DNA from: Hydrogenophaga palleronii_A
GTDB lineage: Bacteria > Pseudomonadota > Gammaproteobacteria > Burkholderiales > Burkholderiaceae_C
Direction of reading: 5' to 3'
Length of the DNA stretch: 64,000 bases
NCBI RefSeq assembly: GCF_031457455.1
Contig: NZ_JAVDWU010000010.1
Span: 62,001-126,000, forward strand
Position 1 is the first letter of the stretch; every line of letters starts with the position of its first letter. A program made the position numbers and the translations under genes. The notes under the pieces were generated by a model. It saw nothing but the letters and a program-made list of their open reading frames with translations, was not told the origin of the DNA and made no database searches. Shown here one piece after another: positions 17,127-27,995 of the stretch.

Positions 17127-17546
17127 ATGAAACACCTGCTCCCGAAGGAAGCCTGGGCCTGGCTGCAGGCAGAAACGGCGCGCCGCGCTGCGCTGGGCCA
17201 GGAACCGCCGCTGTTCGTGGACGTCCGCATGGAAATCGAGTCCCTTTACGTGGGGCGCCCGCCTGGCGTGGAGAACATTCCCTGGTACGAATACCCCGAC
17301 CTCACGCCGGACCCCGCCCGATTCGCCGCCGCCGTGGCACAGGAGGCCGGCGACAAGGCACGGCCGGTGCTGCTGATCTGCCGCAGCGGCAAGCGCACGC
17401 TGGATGCCGGCAAGGCGCTGGAAGCGGTGGGCTTCAAGGAAGTGGCGCATGTGGTGCACGGCTTCGAAGGCGAGCTCAACGACGCCTTCAAACGCTCCAG
17501 CCTGAATGGCTGGCGGTTTGACGGCCTTCCATGGGAGCAGATGTGA
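17127..17546 (+). CDS. Rhodanese-like sulfurtransferase domain protein
   Basis: 139 residues, one rhodanese domain. The active-site loop is LLICRSGKRT with catalytic Cys85, and the substrate-side region FVDVRMEIE is near residue 30. The domain accepts sulfane sulfur as a persulfide. The gene is divergent from metH (83 bases apart) and followed 28 bases later by recQ on the same strand, so the two may be co-transcribed. Confidence 0.9.
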   Translation: MKHLLPKEAWAWLQAETARRAALGQEPPLFVDVRMEIESLYVGRPPGVENIPWYEYPDLTPDPARFAAAVAQEAGDKARPVLLICRSGKRTLDAGKALEAVGFKEVAHVVHGFEGELNDAFKRSSLNGWRFDGLPWEQM

Positions 17547-17574
17547 TCGCCCCTTTCTGCTGCAGTCTCCACGC

Positions 17575-19485
<1,911 letters not shown>

Positions 19486-19672
19486 GTGCGAACGGTCGTT
19501 GCGGCCGCGAATGTTTACCTATGTGGGACCCGGTTTTTTGGGGCCGACCGCCTGTCGGTGAGACCCCCGTTTCCCTGCAAAAAAGCTCAAGCTGGTGCAC
19601 CGTTTGGTCGATGAAGCGGATGAGCCCGGGCTGTTCCCGGCGAGCCCCCGAACATCACGAATGGAGTGCGGC

Positions 19673-20017
19673 ATGTTCTTCAAACTGCCCTGGTTTGGTA
19701 AAAAGACGAAAGAGACTTATCACGACACGCAGGTCCTGGAGCTGGACTTCATCGTCGACGAGTTTCACGATGCCATGGCTGACATCAAGGATCCCGTGCG
19801 CACCCGTCTGCAGGCCTCGCTGATGATGTGCGAGAGCCCCAAGGACCTCTGGTTCCTGCGCAGCAAACTGTTCGCGCTGATCTCCAAACACCATTGCGAG
19901 AGCATTGCCCACACCCGCGTGTCGCGGCTCGACCAGAAACTGCGGTTTTTTGTCGAGCACCACCCTGACTATTCGCCCGAAGAGCTGCCCACCGGCCCCA
20001 TGGCCCTGGTGCACTGA
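19673..20017 (+). CDS. Conserved-looking hypothetical protein, 114 aa
   Basis: 114 residues from ATG 19673 with GGAG six bases upstream; the in-frame ATGs further upstream lack this site. The protein is acidic and helical, without signal peptide or membrane segment (TQVLELDFIVDEFHDAMADIKD, LMMCESPKDLWFLRSKLFALISKHH). I do not recognise the family. Upstream, CTCAAG-N15-GTCGATGA at 19586-19614 resembles a sigma-28 promoter, so a motility link is possible but weak. A strong terminator follows. Confidence 0.7.
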   Translation: MFFKLPWFGKKTKETYHDTQVLELDFIVDEFHDAMADIKDPVRTRLQASLMMCESPKDLWFLRSKLFALISKHHCESIAHTRVSRLDQKLRFFVEHHPDYSPEELPTGPMALVH

Positions 20018-20074
20018 GTGCCGCATCGGGCGTGCCGTGCTGCTCCTGGAGATGAGTGGTTCCTCTCTCCTCTT

Positions 20075-20101
20075 GCCCGTCCTCGTGACGGGCTTTTTTT
20101 T
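20075..20101 (+). terminator. Rho-independent terminator
   Basis: Seven-base stem GCCCGTC/GACGGGC with a five-base loop followed by eight T, located 58 bases after the stop of the 114-residue protein gene. Confidence 0.9.
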
Positions 20102-20181
20102 GGCCTTCTGGCGACCGAAGGGTTACCGTCCGGAGGGAGCGGTCCAAGATGGGCACCATGCGGGTCCATAGAATCGCTGCC

Positions 20182-20907
20182 ATGTCGAACGCACTGCCCA
20201 TCCTCATCGTCCAGACCGGGCGCACCCATGCCCACATCCGTGAGCGTCTGGGCGACTTCGACGACTGGATTGCCGCCGGCCTGCGTGAGGGCGGCGCTGA
20301 AGTGCTGACACACGATGCCCAGGGCGACCAAGCGCTGCCGCCCTTGCACAGCCTGGCCGGCATCGTGCTCACCGGCTCCCACGCCATGGTGAGCGACCGA
20401 GAGCCCTGGAGCGAAGCGCTGGTGCCCTGGCTGCAGCAAGCGGTGGCGCAGTCCGTACCCACGCTGGGCATCTGTTACGGCCATCAGTTGCTGGCACATG
20501 CGCTGGGTGGCGAAGTGACCCACCACCCGCAAGGTGTTGAAATCGGCACGGTGCAAGTGCAGCGCCACGCGCAGGCCGACGGCGACGCTCTGCTCGGACA
20601 CTTGCCGCCCAGCTTCGACGCACAGGCCGTGCATTGGCAAACGGTGCGCCGCCTGCCCCCTGAGGCGGTCGCGCTGGCCAGCAACGCCCACGAACCCCAC
20701 CACGCGTTTCGCATGGGCACTCGCGCCTGGGGCGTGCAGTTCCATCCGGAGTTTTCGGGCGAGTCGCTGCGCGCCTATCTCGAGGGCCTGGGCCCGACGC
20801 TGGCACGCGAAGGACGTGATGCCGCCCAGATCAGCGCAGCAGTGAAGGACACGCCTGAAGCGGCGTCGGTGTTGGCCACGTTTGCGCGGCTGGCACAGCC
20901 TCAATAA
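20182..20907 (+). CDS. Class I glutamine amidotransferase-like protein
   Basis: 241 residues. The nucleophile is Cys98 in LGICYGHQLL and the His188/Glu190 pair is in VQFHPEF, completing the class I triad. No synthase domain is attached, so it belongs to the free-standing GMP-synthase-like amidotransferases that often act on gamma-glutamyl compounds. The ATG at 20182 lacks a good ribosome site; an in-frame ATG at 20149 exists but adds residues unlike the family. The gene is convergent with the AAA+ gene. Confidence 0.88.
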   Translation: MSNALPILIVQTGRTHAHIRERLGDFDDWIAAGLREGGAEVLTHDAQGDQALPPLHSLAGIVLTGSHAMVSDREPWSEALVPWLQQAVAQSVPTLGICYGHQLLAHALGGEVTHHPQGVEIGTVQVQRHAQADGDALLGHLPPSFDAQAVHWQTVRRLPPEAVALASNAHEPHHAFRMGTRAWGVQFHPEFSGESLRAYLEGLGPTLAREGRDAAQISAAVKDTPEAASVLATFARLAQPQ

Positions 20908-20944
20908 GCCGCTGGTCCGCCAGCACAAAGCAACGCACAGGCGT

Positions 20945-23356
20945 TCAAAATCCCATCTTCCTGGACTCACGAACCTCGGGCTTGATGCGGTGCTCGGCCT
21001 CCAGCTGGGCCAAAAATTCCTCGGGCGCCAGCGCCTCGGCCAGGATCTCCACCTGCCGCTTCACGGCCGCAAAATCACCCGGGCACAGCTGATCGAGCTT
21101 GTTGAGTCGCGCGGCCACGGCGTCGTCCAGTCGGGTGGCGTCGCCATTGAGCGCCTCCACCACGAACATGGTCTCGCGCTGTACCGCCGTGAGCGGTTTG
21201 AAGCGGATCTTGAAGGTGAAGCGCCGCAGCGCCGCCTGGTCGATGCTGTCCATCAGGTTGGTGGTGCAGATGAAGATGCCGGCGAAGCGCTCCATGCCCT
21301 GCAGCATCTCGTTCACCTCGGTCACTTCGTAGGTGCGTTGCGCGCCCCTGCGGTCCTGCAAAAAGCTGTCGGCTTCGTCCAGCAACAGCACCGCCTTTTC
21401 CGCCTCGGCTTCGCGGAACATGGCGGCCATCTGCTGCTCGGTCTCGCCCACGAACTTGCTCACCAGATCGCTGGCGCGCCGCACCATGAGCGGGCGCTCC
21501 AACTGCTGCGCCAGATGCTCGGCCAGCGCGGTCTTGCCAGTGCCGGGCGCACCGTGAAAACACAGGCAGCCATGGCCACGCGCCTTCAGCGCCGTGATGA
21601 TGCGGGGCAACTCGTAGCGTGACTCCACGTTGAGCATGTCCAGGCTGTACTGGGTCACGCTCGGGCGCTGCACCAGATCGGGTCGGCGGCCCAGGGCCAG
21701 ATCGGCGTTGCGCAACTGGCGCTCGATCAGGTCGTCGAGCAGCGGCGCCGCTTTGGACGACGCCTTCGCTGAACGGCGGGCGCCGGATTTTCCGGAGCTT
21801 GCGGCAAGTTCGGCAAAGCGCACTGCGGTGCGGATCTGCGCGGGCGTGAGGCCTTTGCGTTCGGTCAGGCGCGCCACCAGTTCTTCAGACACCGCCGCAC
21901 CTTCGAGCGTCTTGCGCACCAGTTGCTCGCGCGCACCCGGCGGCGGGCTCTTGAGTTCGAGGTGGTAGGCAAAGCGGCGGCGAAACGCCGGGTCGATCTG
22001 CTCGATGCGATTGGTCACCCAGAGCGTGGGCACGGCATTCGATTCCAGGATCTGGTTCACCCAGGCCTTGCCGCTGACGCTGCCCGTGTGTGAGGCCGCC
22101 ACATGCTCGGCACGCGCCATGAGCTGCGCTGCCTCGCTGGAGATGGGCGGGAACACGTCTTCCACTTCGTCGAACAGCAGCGCGGAGTGTGCGGTGCCTT
22201 TCAGAAAGACCTGGGCAATCTGCAGCGACCGGTAGCGGTCGCGGCCGCTGAGCGCGTTGCCGTCGCGATCGGCGTACTCCACTTCAAACAGCTCCAGGCC
22301 CGCGGCATGCGCCACCACGCGCGCCAGTTCGGTCTTGCCCGTGCCGGGCGGGCCGTAGAGCAACACGTTCACGCCGGGTTCGCGTCGCCCCACGGCTTCG
22401 CGCAGCAGACCGCAGAGCAGCTTGACGTCCTCGCCCACGTATTCAAAATCTTTGACGCTCAGGGCCGACCGCGAAGCCGGTCGGGTGAACACCGCCATGA
22501 GTTCGCTTTGGGTGCGGTATTCGCGCATCAGCACCGGCGGCAGTTTTTCGCTGACCTTCATCAGATCGGCCAGATCGGTGATGTTGTGCTCGGAGATCAG
22601 GTTCTCGACCATGCCGATGCGCTCCAGCCGCGAGCCCGCCCGCAGCGCCTCACCCACTTCACTGGCTTTCACCCCTGCCACGTCGGCAATGGCCGCATAG
22701 GCCTCCGGCGCGTTGTTGACCTTGAACTCAACCAGGATGGAGCGCAGGTCGCGCTGGTAGCGCGCCAGCGTGCCGTAGAGCAGCAGGGCGCGCTCGGCGC
22801 GGTTGAGCTGCAGCAAGCCGGCCAGGGCATCGATGTTTTTCTCCACCAGCGTGGACTGCTTTTTCAGCGCCTGGCTGAGCCAGTCACCTGTGACCGCCAG
22901 CACCGACAACAGGTCCTTGGGTGACTCCTTGGCGTATTCGTCCAGATAGAAAAAAAGCGTGCCTTCTTCATAGGGGCCACGCCACACGCCATAACGTTCC
23001 ATGAAGGCGTTGGTTGAGAGCTGCTCCTGTCCGCCCCACAGATCGTTGTCACGGCAACGCCGGTTCAGGAAGTCGCGCAAACGGGCCAGCACGGTGTGTG
23101 GCCAGACCAGGTGCCGCCCGGCCAGCGACAGCATGGTGTTGAGATCGCGGCGCACGTTGAAGCGCGGCCCCTGCCGTGCCGCCAGCGTGAGCACGAAATG
23201 TGAACACATCAGATCGAGCACAGGGGCCTGGCGCAAGCCGTGCGGCACGAACACGCGGCCTTCGCCCACGAAGTGGCTTCGCCCTTCACGCGACTCTTTC
23301 GGTTCCAGCACCGAGCGAGACACAGTCTCAACGGGCGGTACCGTGCGTTTGACCAT
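20945..23356 (-). CDS. Double AAA+ ATPase
   Basis: 803 residues from ATG 23356, chosen because GGAGGTG lies five bases upstream. An N-terminal helical region of about 300 residues is followed by two AAA+ modules. The first has Walker A GPPGTGKTE near residue 335 and Walker B ALLFDEVEDVF. The second has Walker A GAPGTGKTAL near residue 600 and Walker B AVLLLDEADSFL. Arginine fingers may lie in DPAFRRRFAYHL and DQAALRRFTFKI. A Ser/Lys/Ala-rich linker joins the modules. It could remodel a protein complex, but I know no named function. No partner gene is adjacent on the same strand. Confidence 0.85.
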   Translation of the reverse strand: MVKRTVPPVETVSRSVLEPKESREGRSHFVGEGRVFVPHGLRQAPVLDLMCSHFVLTLAARQGPRFNVRRDLNTMLSLAGRHLVWPHTVLARLRDFLNRRCRDNDLWGGQEQLSTNAFMERYGVWRGPYEEGTLFFYLDEYAKESPKDLLSVLAVTGDWLSQALKKQSTLVEKNIDALAGLLQLNRAERALLLYGTLARYQRDLRSILVEFKVNNAPEAYAAIADVAGVKASEVGEALRAGSRLERIGMVENLISEHNITDLADLMKVSEKLPPVLMREYRTQSELMAVFTRPASRSALSVKDFEYVGEDVKLLCGLLREAVGRREPGVNVLLYGPPGTGKTELARVVAHAAGLELFEVEYADRDGNALSGRDRYRSLQIAQVFLKGTAHSALLFDEVEDVFPPISSEAAQLMARAEHVAASHTGSVSGKAWVNQILESNAVPTLWVTNRIEQIDPAFRRRFAYHLELKSPPPGAREQLVRKTLEGAAVSEELVARLTERKGLTPAQIRTAVRFAELAASSGKSGARRSAKASSKAAPLLDDLIERQLRNADLALGRRPDLVQRPSVTQYSLDMLNVESRYELPRIITALKARGHGCLCFHGAPGTGKTALAEHLAQQLERPLMVRRASDLVSKFVGETEQQMAAMFREAEAEKAVLLLDEADSFLQDRRGAQRTYEVTEVNEMLQGMERFAGIFICTTNLMDSIDQAALRRFTFKIRFKPLTAVQRETMFVVEALNGDATRLDDAVAARLNKLDQLCPGDFAAVKRQVEILAEALAPEEFLAQLEAEHRIKPEVRESRKMGF

Positions 23357-23513
23357 CCAGACACCTCCACAAGAACCGCCCGACGCCACCAGGGCAAATC
23401 AATTGCGGTTTTGAAGCGGAACATACCCCAGCTTGATGATTCATGGAAGGGCGCGCCGAAGACCGGTTGAGCAATTTGTCTGGTTTTACCCAAACCTCAG
23501 GGGTCGCAGTGCA

Positions 23514-23832
23514 GGGCCGCCCCAAACAAGGCCAGCCCCCGCGGGGGCAGCGACCCGCGAAGTGGCGGAGCGTGGGGGCCTCCGAGACTGCCGCCGGGCC
23601 GCCCCAAGGCAGGCTCAGCCCCCTCGGGGGGCAGCGACCCGCGCAGCGGCGGAGCGTGGGGGCCTCCGAGACTGCCGCCGGGCCGCCCCAAGGCAGGCTC
23701 AGCCCCGTCGGGAGGCAGCGACCCGCGCAGCGGTGGAGCGTGGGGGCCTCCGAGACTGCCGCCGGGCCGCCCCGAGGCAGGCTCAGCCCCCTCGGGGGGC
23801 AGCGACCCGCGCAGCGGCGGAGCGTGGGGGCA
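23514..23832. repeat. Tandem array of an 84-bp GC-rich unit (3.8 copies)
   Basis: Units begin at about 23514, 23596, 23680 and 23764, each with GGGCCGCCCC near its start, and are nearly identical. The period of 84 is a multiple of three, so frames stay open on both strands through the array. Each unit contains a CCCCCTC/GGGGGG hairpin. On the minus strand the order of parts resembles the stop-codon-proximal repeats. A single copy recurs inside the acetoacetate-CoA ligase gene at 53334-53411. The remaining bases of this gap (23357-23513, 23833-23855) show nothing further. Confidence 0.92.
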
Positions 23833-23855
23833 AGTGCCTGCGTCACAATGGCGCC

Positions 23856-25055
23856 ATGCTGACAAAACAAGACGTCGAAGCGGCCGCGCAGCGGCTCAAA
23901 GGCCAGATCCTGGATACGCCATTCGTGGAATCGCGCACGATCTCGCAGATCGTCGGGTGCCAGGTGTTCCTGAAGTTCGAGAACCTCCAGTACACCGCGT
24001 CGTTCAAGGAGCGTGGTGCGTGCAACAAGCTGGCGCAACTCAGCGCCGAAGAGCGTGCGCGGGGCGTCATCGCCATGAGCGCGGGCAACCATGCACAGGG
24101 CGTGGCCTATCACGCGCAGCGCCTGGGTCTGCGCGCCGTGATCGTGATGCCGCGCTTCACGCCGGGCGTCAAGGTTGAGCGCACGCGGGGCTTTGGCGCC
24201 GAGGTGGTGCTGCACGGCGACACGCTGGAGGCCGCCAAGGCGCATGCCCGCGAACTGGCCGAGCGCGAAGGTCTGGTGTTCGTGCACCCTTACGACGACG
24301 AAGCGATTGCAGCCGGTCAAGGCACCGTGGCGCTGGAGATGCTGCGTGTGCAGCCCGATCTGGACACGCTGGTGGTCGCCATCGGCGGTGGCGGCCTGAT
24401 CGCCGGCATGGCCACCGCAGCGAAGGCGATCCGGCCCGGCATCGAGGTCGTAGGGGTGCAGGCCGAGCGGTTTCCGGCCATGTACAACGCCATCAAGGGC
24501 ACGCACCTGCCCCAGGGCGCCAGCAGCATTGCCGAGGGCATCGCCGTGGGCACGCCGGGCGCCATCACCCAGGCCATCATCCGAGACAAGGTGGACGACC
24601 TGCTGCTGGTCGACGAGGGCGACATCGAACAGGCGATCGTGATGCTGCTGGAAATCGAGAAGACGCTGGTCGAGGGCGCGGGCGCTGCCGGTCTCGCGGC
24701 GCTCATCAAGCACCCGGAGCGCTTCGTGGGCAAACGTGTCGGTCTGGTGCTGTGCGGCGGCAACATCGACCCGATGCTGCTGGCCTCCATCATCGAACGC
24801 GGCATGGTGCGCGCTGGGCGCCTCGCCCGCATACTGGTCAACGCACGCGATGTGCCGGGTAACCTCGCTCGCATCACGGCCACCGTCGCCGAGGCCGGCG
24901 CCAACATCGACGAGGTGCACCACCAGCGCGCCTTCACCCTGCTGGCAGCGCAAAACGTGACCATCGAACTGGTGCTTCAGACACGCGGGCGCGAACACAT
25001 TGGGCAGGTGATCGAGGCGCTGCGTACCGCGGGCTTCGAAGCGCAGGTGGGCTAA
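23856..25055 (+). CDS. Threonine ammonia-lyase with C-terminal ACT domain
   Basis: 399 residues. The PLP lysine is Lys51 in TASFKERGA, and the phosphate-binding glycine loop is VAIGGGGLIAG. The last 75 residues form an ACT-type domain (ARILVNARDVPGNLARITATVAEAGANIDEV). This is the short catabolic/biosynthetic hybrid form of about 400 residues rather than the 500-residue IlvA. It deaminates threonine to 2-oxobutanoate. A frame open upstream to 23433 runs through the repeat array; the ATG at 23856 is where homology begins and is the likely start, though no strong ribosome site is visible. Confidence 0.92.
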   Translation: MLTKQDVEAAAQRLKGQILDTPFVESRTISQIVGCQVFLKFENLQYTASFKERGACNKLAQLSAEERARGVIAMSAGNHAQGVAYHAQRLGLRAVIVMPRFTPGVKVERTRGFGAEVVLHGDTLEAAKAHARELAEREGLVFVHPYDDEAIAAGQGTVALEMLRVQPDLDTLVVAIGGGGLIAGMATAAKAIRPGIEVVGVQAERFPAMYNAIKGTHLPQGASSIAEGIAVGTPGAITQAIIRDKVDDLLLVDEGDIEQAIVMLLEIEKTLVEGAGAAGLAALIKHPERFVGKRVGLVLCGGNIDPMLLASIIERGMVRAGRLARILVNARDVPGNLARITATVAEAGANIDEVHHQRAFTLLAAQNVTIELVLQTRGREHIGQVIEALRTAGFEAQVG

Positions 25056-25063
25056 AGAGACGG

Positions 25064-25149
25064 CCCACCCCGCGCCGCGCCGCGCGCGTCACCCCCTCAA
25101 GGGGGGCCATGCCAGTGGCCCGGCAAAGCCGGTCCCACGGTATCCCTGG
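25064..25149 (+). repeat. Stop-codon-proximal hairpin repeat, copy 3
   Basis: Begins eight bases after the threonine ammonia-lyase stop. It has the CCCCCTCAAGGGGGG hairpin and the long hairpin GTGG-CCCGGCAAAGCCGG-TC-CCAC, closed by ATGCC/GGTAT. The remainder of the gap to the channel gene (25150-25370) is less GC-rich; apart from the ribosome site AGGAGAAGG at 25360 I see no feature. Confidence 0.8.
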
Positions 25150-25376
25150 TCTGGGACATTCGCATCGGGGGTTCAACCTGTCCGCAGCGTTTGACTGCGT
25201 TGGTTTGGACGGCGCACGCTCTGTTGTCAATCTGCATCGATCGCGCGACATCCTCCTGTTTCATCAATCTTCCAGCCGCGATCGGCGGCGAACATGCCGC
25301 TTCATCGGTTGACGGACGGCGTCTCGGTCTGCATGATGCACCGCATCATTCATCAACTCAGGAGAAGGACGTGAAC

Positions 25377-26831
25377 ATGAACGCCATGTGGGATTCGCTT
25401 CAAAACACACTGGGCAGTCACATTCCCCAACTGCTTGGCGCGCTGGCTATCCTGGTGATCGGCTGGTTGATTGCCGTGGGCGTGCGGGCAGCGACGCGCA
25501 AAAGCCTGGGTTTCGTGGGTGTGAACCACCGTTTTGGCAAGCTCACGGGCGCGGCGGTGGACATCGAAGGCGCTGTGGCGATGGGCCTTTTCTGGGTGGT
25601 GATCCTGCTGGCGCTGGCGGCCGTCTTCAATTCCTTGAACCTGGCACAGGTGTCCGGGCCGTTCGCTGCGTTGACCACGCAGCTCTTTGAATATGCACCC
25701 CGGCTGATCGGTGGCCTGATCCTGGCGCTGGTGGGCTGGCTGGTGGCCAGTGTGGTTCGAGGCGTGACGCAGCGTTTGCTCGACAAGACCACCCTGGACG
25801 AAAAGCTCTCCGAGCACGCCGACATGTCGCCCATGAGCGAAAACCTGGCCGGCGCGCTGTTCTGGCTGGTGATCCTTCTGTTCGTCCCAGCGGTGCTGGG
25901 CGCGTTGGACATGCAAGGCCTGCTGGACCCGCTGCGGGCCATGGTGACCAAGACGCTGGACATGCTGCCCAACGCCGTGGCGGCCTTCATCATCGGTGGC
26001 GTCGGCTGGATCGTGGCCACGGTGCTGCGCAACCTCACCGCGAACCTGTCCCGCACCGCTGGCATCGACCAGCTCGGCGGCAAGGCGGGGCTGACCGAAT
26101 CGGTCAAGCTCTCCAGCGTGGTGGGCACGCTGGTGTTCGTGCTGGTCTTCATCCCATCCTTGATTGCCGCTCTCGATGCACTGAAGATCGAAGCCATCTC
26201 GCTGCCGGCCACCCGCATGCTCGCCATTCTGCTGGGGGCGGTGCCTCACATTATTGCGGCCGCACTGATCCTGATCATCACCTGGATGGTGGCATCGTTT
26301 GCCGCCCGGCTGTTGGCCAGTCTGCTAGCAGCGCTGGGATTTGACACGCTGCCGCAACGCGTGGGCATGGCCCATGCCTTCGAGACCACCAGCGCCTCCA
26401 GCTTCGTCGGCCGCGTGGCGCTGTTTTTTGCCATGTTGTTCGCCACCGTCGAGGCAGCGGAGCAGCTCGGCTTCACCCAGGTCAGCGGCATCGTTGCCAA
26501 CTTCATCGAGTTTGGTGGCCATGTTCTTCTGGGCTCGGCCATCCTGGTGATTGGCTTCTGGCTCGCCAATGTGGCCTACGATGCGATCGACCGCGCGAGC
26601 GGCGCCAGCACCCAGGGTCTGGCCCGCATCGCGCGATTCGCCATTCTGGCGCTGGTGATTGCCATGGGTCTGCGTGCCATGGGCATTGCCGACGACATCG
26701 TGAACCTGGCCTTTGGCCTCACGCTGGGTGCGGTGGCGGTGGCGGTGGCGCTGTCCTTCGGGCTGGGTGGGCGTGAAGCCGCCGGCAAACTGATGGACCA
26801 CTGGCTTTCCAAGCTGCGACGCGACAATTGA
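25377..26831 (+). CDS. MscS-like mechanosensitive channel family protein with repeated conserved TM helices
   Basis: 484 residues from ATG 25377; a GTG at 25371 is also in frame and closer to AGGAG. The protein has about a dozen hydrophobic segments arranged as repeats of the pattern LLGALAILVIGWLIAVGVR, APRLIGGLILALVGWLVASVVR and LPNAVAAFIIGGVGWIVATVLR. This matches the conserved TM-helix repeat family related to mechanosensitive channels, found without the large MscS cytoplasmic vestibule. Likely a small-conductance or osmotic-stress membrane protein. Transport function is not proven. Confidence 0.8.
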   Translation: MNAMWDSLQNTLGSHIPQLLGALAILVIGWLIAVGVRAATRKSLGFVGVNHRFGKLTGAAVDIEGAVAMGLFWVVILLALAAVFNSLNLAQVSGPFAALTTQLFEYAPRLIGGLILALVGWLVASVVRGVTQRLLDKTTLDEKLSEHADMSPMSENLAGALFWLVILLFVPAVLGALDMQGLLDPLRAMVTKTLDMLPNAVAAFIIGGVGWIVATVLRNLTANLSRTAGIDQLGGKAGLTESVKLSSVVGTLVFVLVFIPSLIAALDALKIEAISLPATRMLAILLGAVPHIIAAALILIITWMVASFAARLLASLLAALGFDTLPQRVGMAHAFETTSASSFVGRVALFFAMLFATVEAAEQLGFTQVSGIVANFIEFGGHVLLGSAILVIGFWLANVAYDAIDRASGASTQGLARIARFAILALVIAMGLRAMGIADDIVNLAFGLTLGAVAVAVALSFGLGGREAAGKLMDHWLSKLRRDN

Positions 26832-26836
26832 ATGAA

Positions 26837-27004
26837 ACACCCCCGCGCCGCTTCGCGTGCCTTGCAGGCCGCAGCATCGCCAGAGTCGATGCTTCTTCGG
26901 GCAGTCCAAGCCTGCGCAGGCAGGCTCGGAGCCGCGGCCCTCAGCCCCCTCAAGGGGGGCGGCACTGGCCGTCCGGCAAAGCCGGCCCGGCGGTGCCCCG
27001 GGAT
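26837..27004 (+). repeat. Stop-codon-proximal hairpin repeat, copy 4 (with insert)
   Basis: Starts six bases after the channel gene stop. Parts one and two are separated by about 80 extra bases (roughly 26862-26939). The CCCCCTCAAGGGGGG hairpin and the long hairpin with CCGGCAAAGCCGG closed by GGCAC/GTGCC are intact. The extra segment partly resembles the 84-bp unit. Confidence 0.7.
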
Positions 27005-27085
27005 GGCACCGTTCCATGCGTCGTGGGTCGCGCGCTGCGCGTTGGAGCAACTAGCCAACGATTTCCAACTCGCATCATCCAGACC

Positions 27086-27511
27086 ATGAGCACCCCGCAC
27101 TCCAACGTCACCCTCGAAACGCTGCAACAAGCCCTGACCGACTGGTTCGCACCCTGGGTGCAATCGCTCGGCTTGCAGGTGGTGTCCTTCGGCGATGGCG
27201 AAGCGACCCTGCGCCTGCCGCACAGCGATCAGCTCAGCCGGATCGGGGGCATGGTGTGTGGCCAGGCCCTCATGTCGGCGGCCGACACAGCCATGGTGCT
27301 GGCCATCGTCACACGACTGGGCAATCAACGGCCCATGACCACGGTTCAAATCAACACCAGCTTCCTGAAGCCGCTGTCGGGCCAGAACGCGCTGGTGACT
27401 GCCCGTTTGATCCGCGCGGGGCGCAGTCTGGCTTTCGGCGAGATCGACATCTGCAGCGAGACGGATGGTCAGAGCGTCTGTCGGGCCAGCACAACCTACG
27501 CGCTGCTCTGA
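27086..27511 (+). CDS. PaaI-type hotdog thioesterase
   Basis: 141 residues. The hotdog fold is visible, with GGMVCGQALMSAADTAMVLAIV as the central helix region and MTTVQINTSFLKPL as the following strand. The acidic residue in AADTAM fits the catalytic Asp of PaaI-like enzymes. These hydrolyse phenylacetyl- or other aryl/acyl-CoA esters. The natural substrate is open. The gene is followed 64 bases later by a small membrane-protein gene. Confidence 0.88.
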   Translation: MSTPHSNVTLETLQQALTDWFAPWVQSLGLQVVSFGDGEATLRLPHSDQLSRIGGMVCGQALMSAADTAMVLAIVTRLGNQRPMTTVQINTSFLKPLSGQNALVTARLIRAGRSLAFGEIDICSETDGQSVCRASTTYALL

Positions 27512-27575
27512 GGCAGGCAAGACCGCGCATCTCCCGTAAAATCGCTCGAGTTTTGTCAACCGACCCGGAGAGACC

Positions 27576-27719
27576 ATGTCCAAGCCCGACCACGCGACCC
27601 CCCACGACCAGACCCAGGACGTGGTGGAATCCATCGTTCCCCTGATGCCGATCGTGTTGCCAGTGGCTGGCGGCGTGCTGATGTTTCTGCTGGCATTCAT
27701 CGCTATTTACATGGCCTGA
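27576..27719 (+). CDS. Small single-helix membrane protein, 47 aa
   Basis: 47 residues. The ribosome site CCGGAGAGACC sits just before the ATG. A polar N-terminus (MSKPDHATPHDQTQDVVESI) leads to one long hydrophobic helix ending in the last residues (LPVAGGVLMFLLAFIAIYMA). A strong terminator starts 17 bases after the stop, which supports the reality of this gene. I do not recognise the family; similar short tail-anchored proteins accompany respiratory complexes, but nothing here proves that. Confidence 0.7.
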   Translation: MSKPDHATPHDQTQDVVESIVPLMPIVLPVAGGVLMFLLAFIAIYMA

Positions 27720-27735
27720 TCTCCCCCTTAGGAGA

Positions 27736-27773
27736 AAAGCCGGAGGCCCGTCAGGGGCCCTCGGCTTTTTTTT
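27736..27773 (+). terminator. Rho-independent terminator
   Basis: A long stem AGCCGGAGGCCC/GGGGCCCTCGGCT with a small loop and a tail of eight T, preceded by an A-run, so it may act in both directions. Confidence 0.9.
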
Positions 27774-27995
27774 GCGCCTCAGGTGCTCGCGATCACTGTT
27801 ATAGGCATTACGTTATGCGGGTTTTGCATGTAACTTGCCGGTAACTGACCAAGCGCTTTCATAAAATCGACCCAACTGGCCGACACGCGGATCAAAACCC
27901 GGGACCACCAACCCGCTTTTTGCCATCCTGCTGCACCGCAAACCGCACCGCAGCCCCAAGCGCCGACCGTCCTTTTTCGCACAAGGGACTCCATT

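Noticed and set aside
23514..23832. Tandem repeats considered as a CRISPR array
   Set aside because: The units are 84 bases long, contiguous and nearly identical with no unique spacers, and no cas genes are near.
23443..23865. Open frames on both strands running through the 84-bp array
   Set aside because: They are open only because the period is a multiple of three; composition is Arg/Pro/Ala-rich repeat without ribosome sites.
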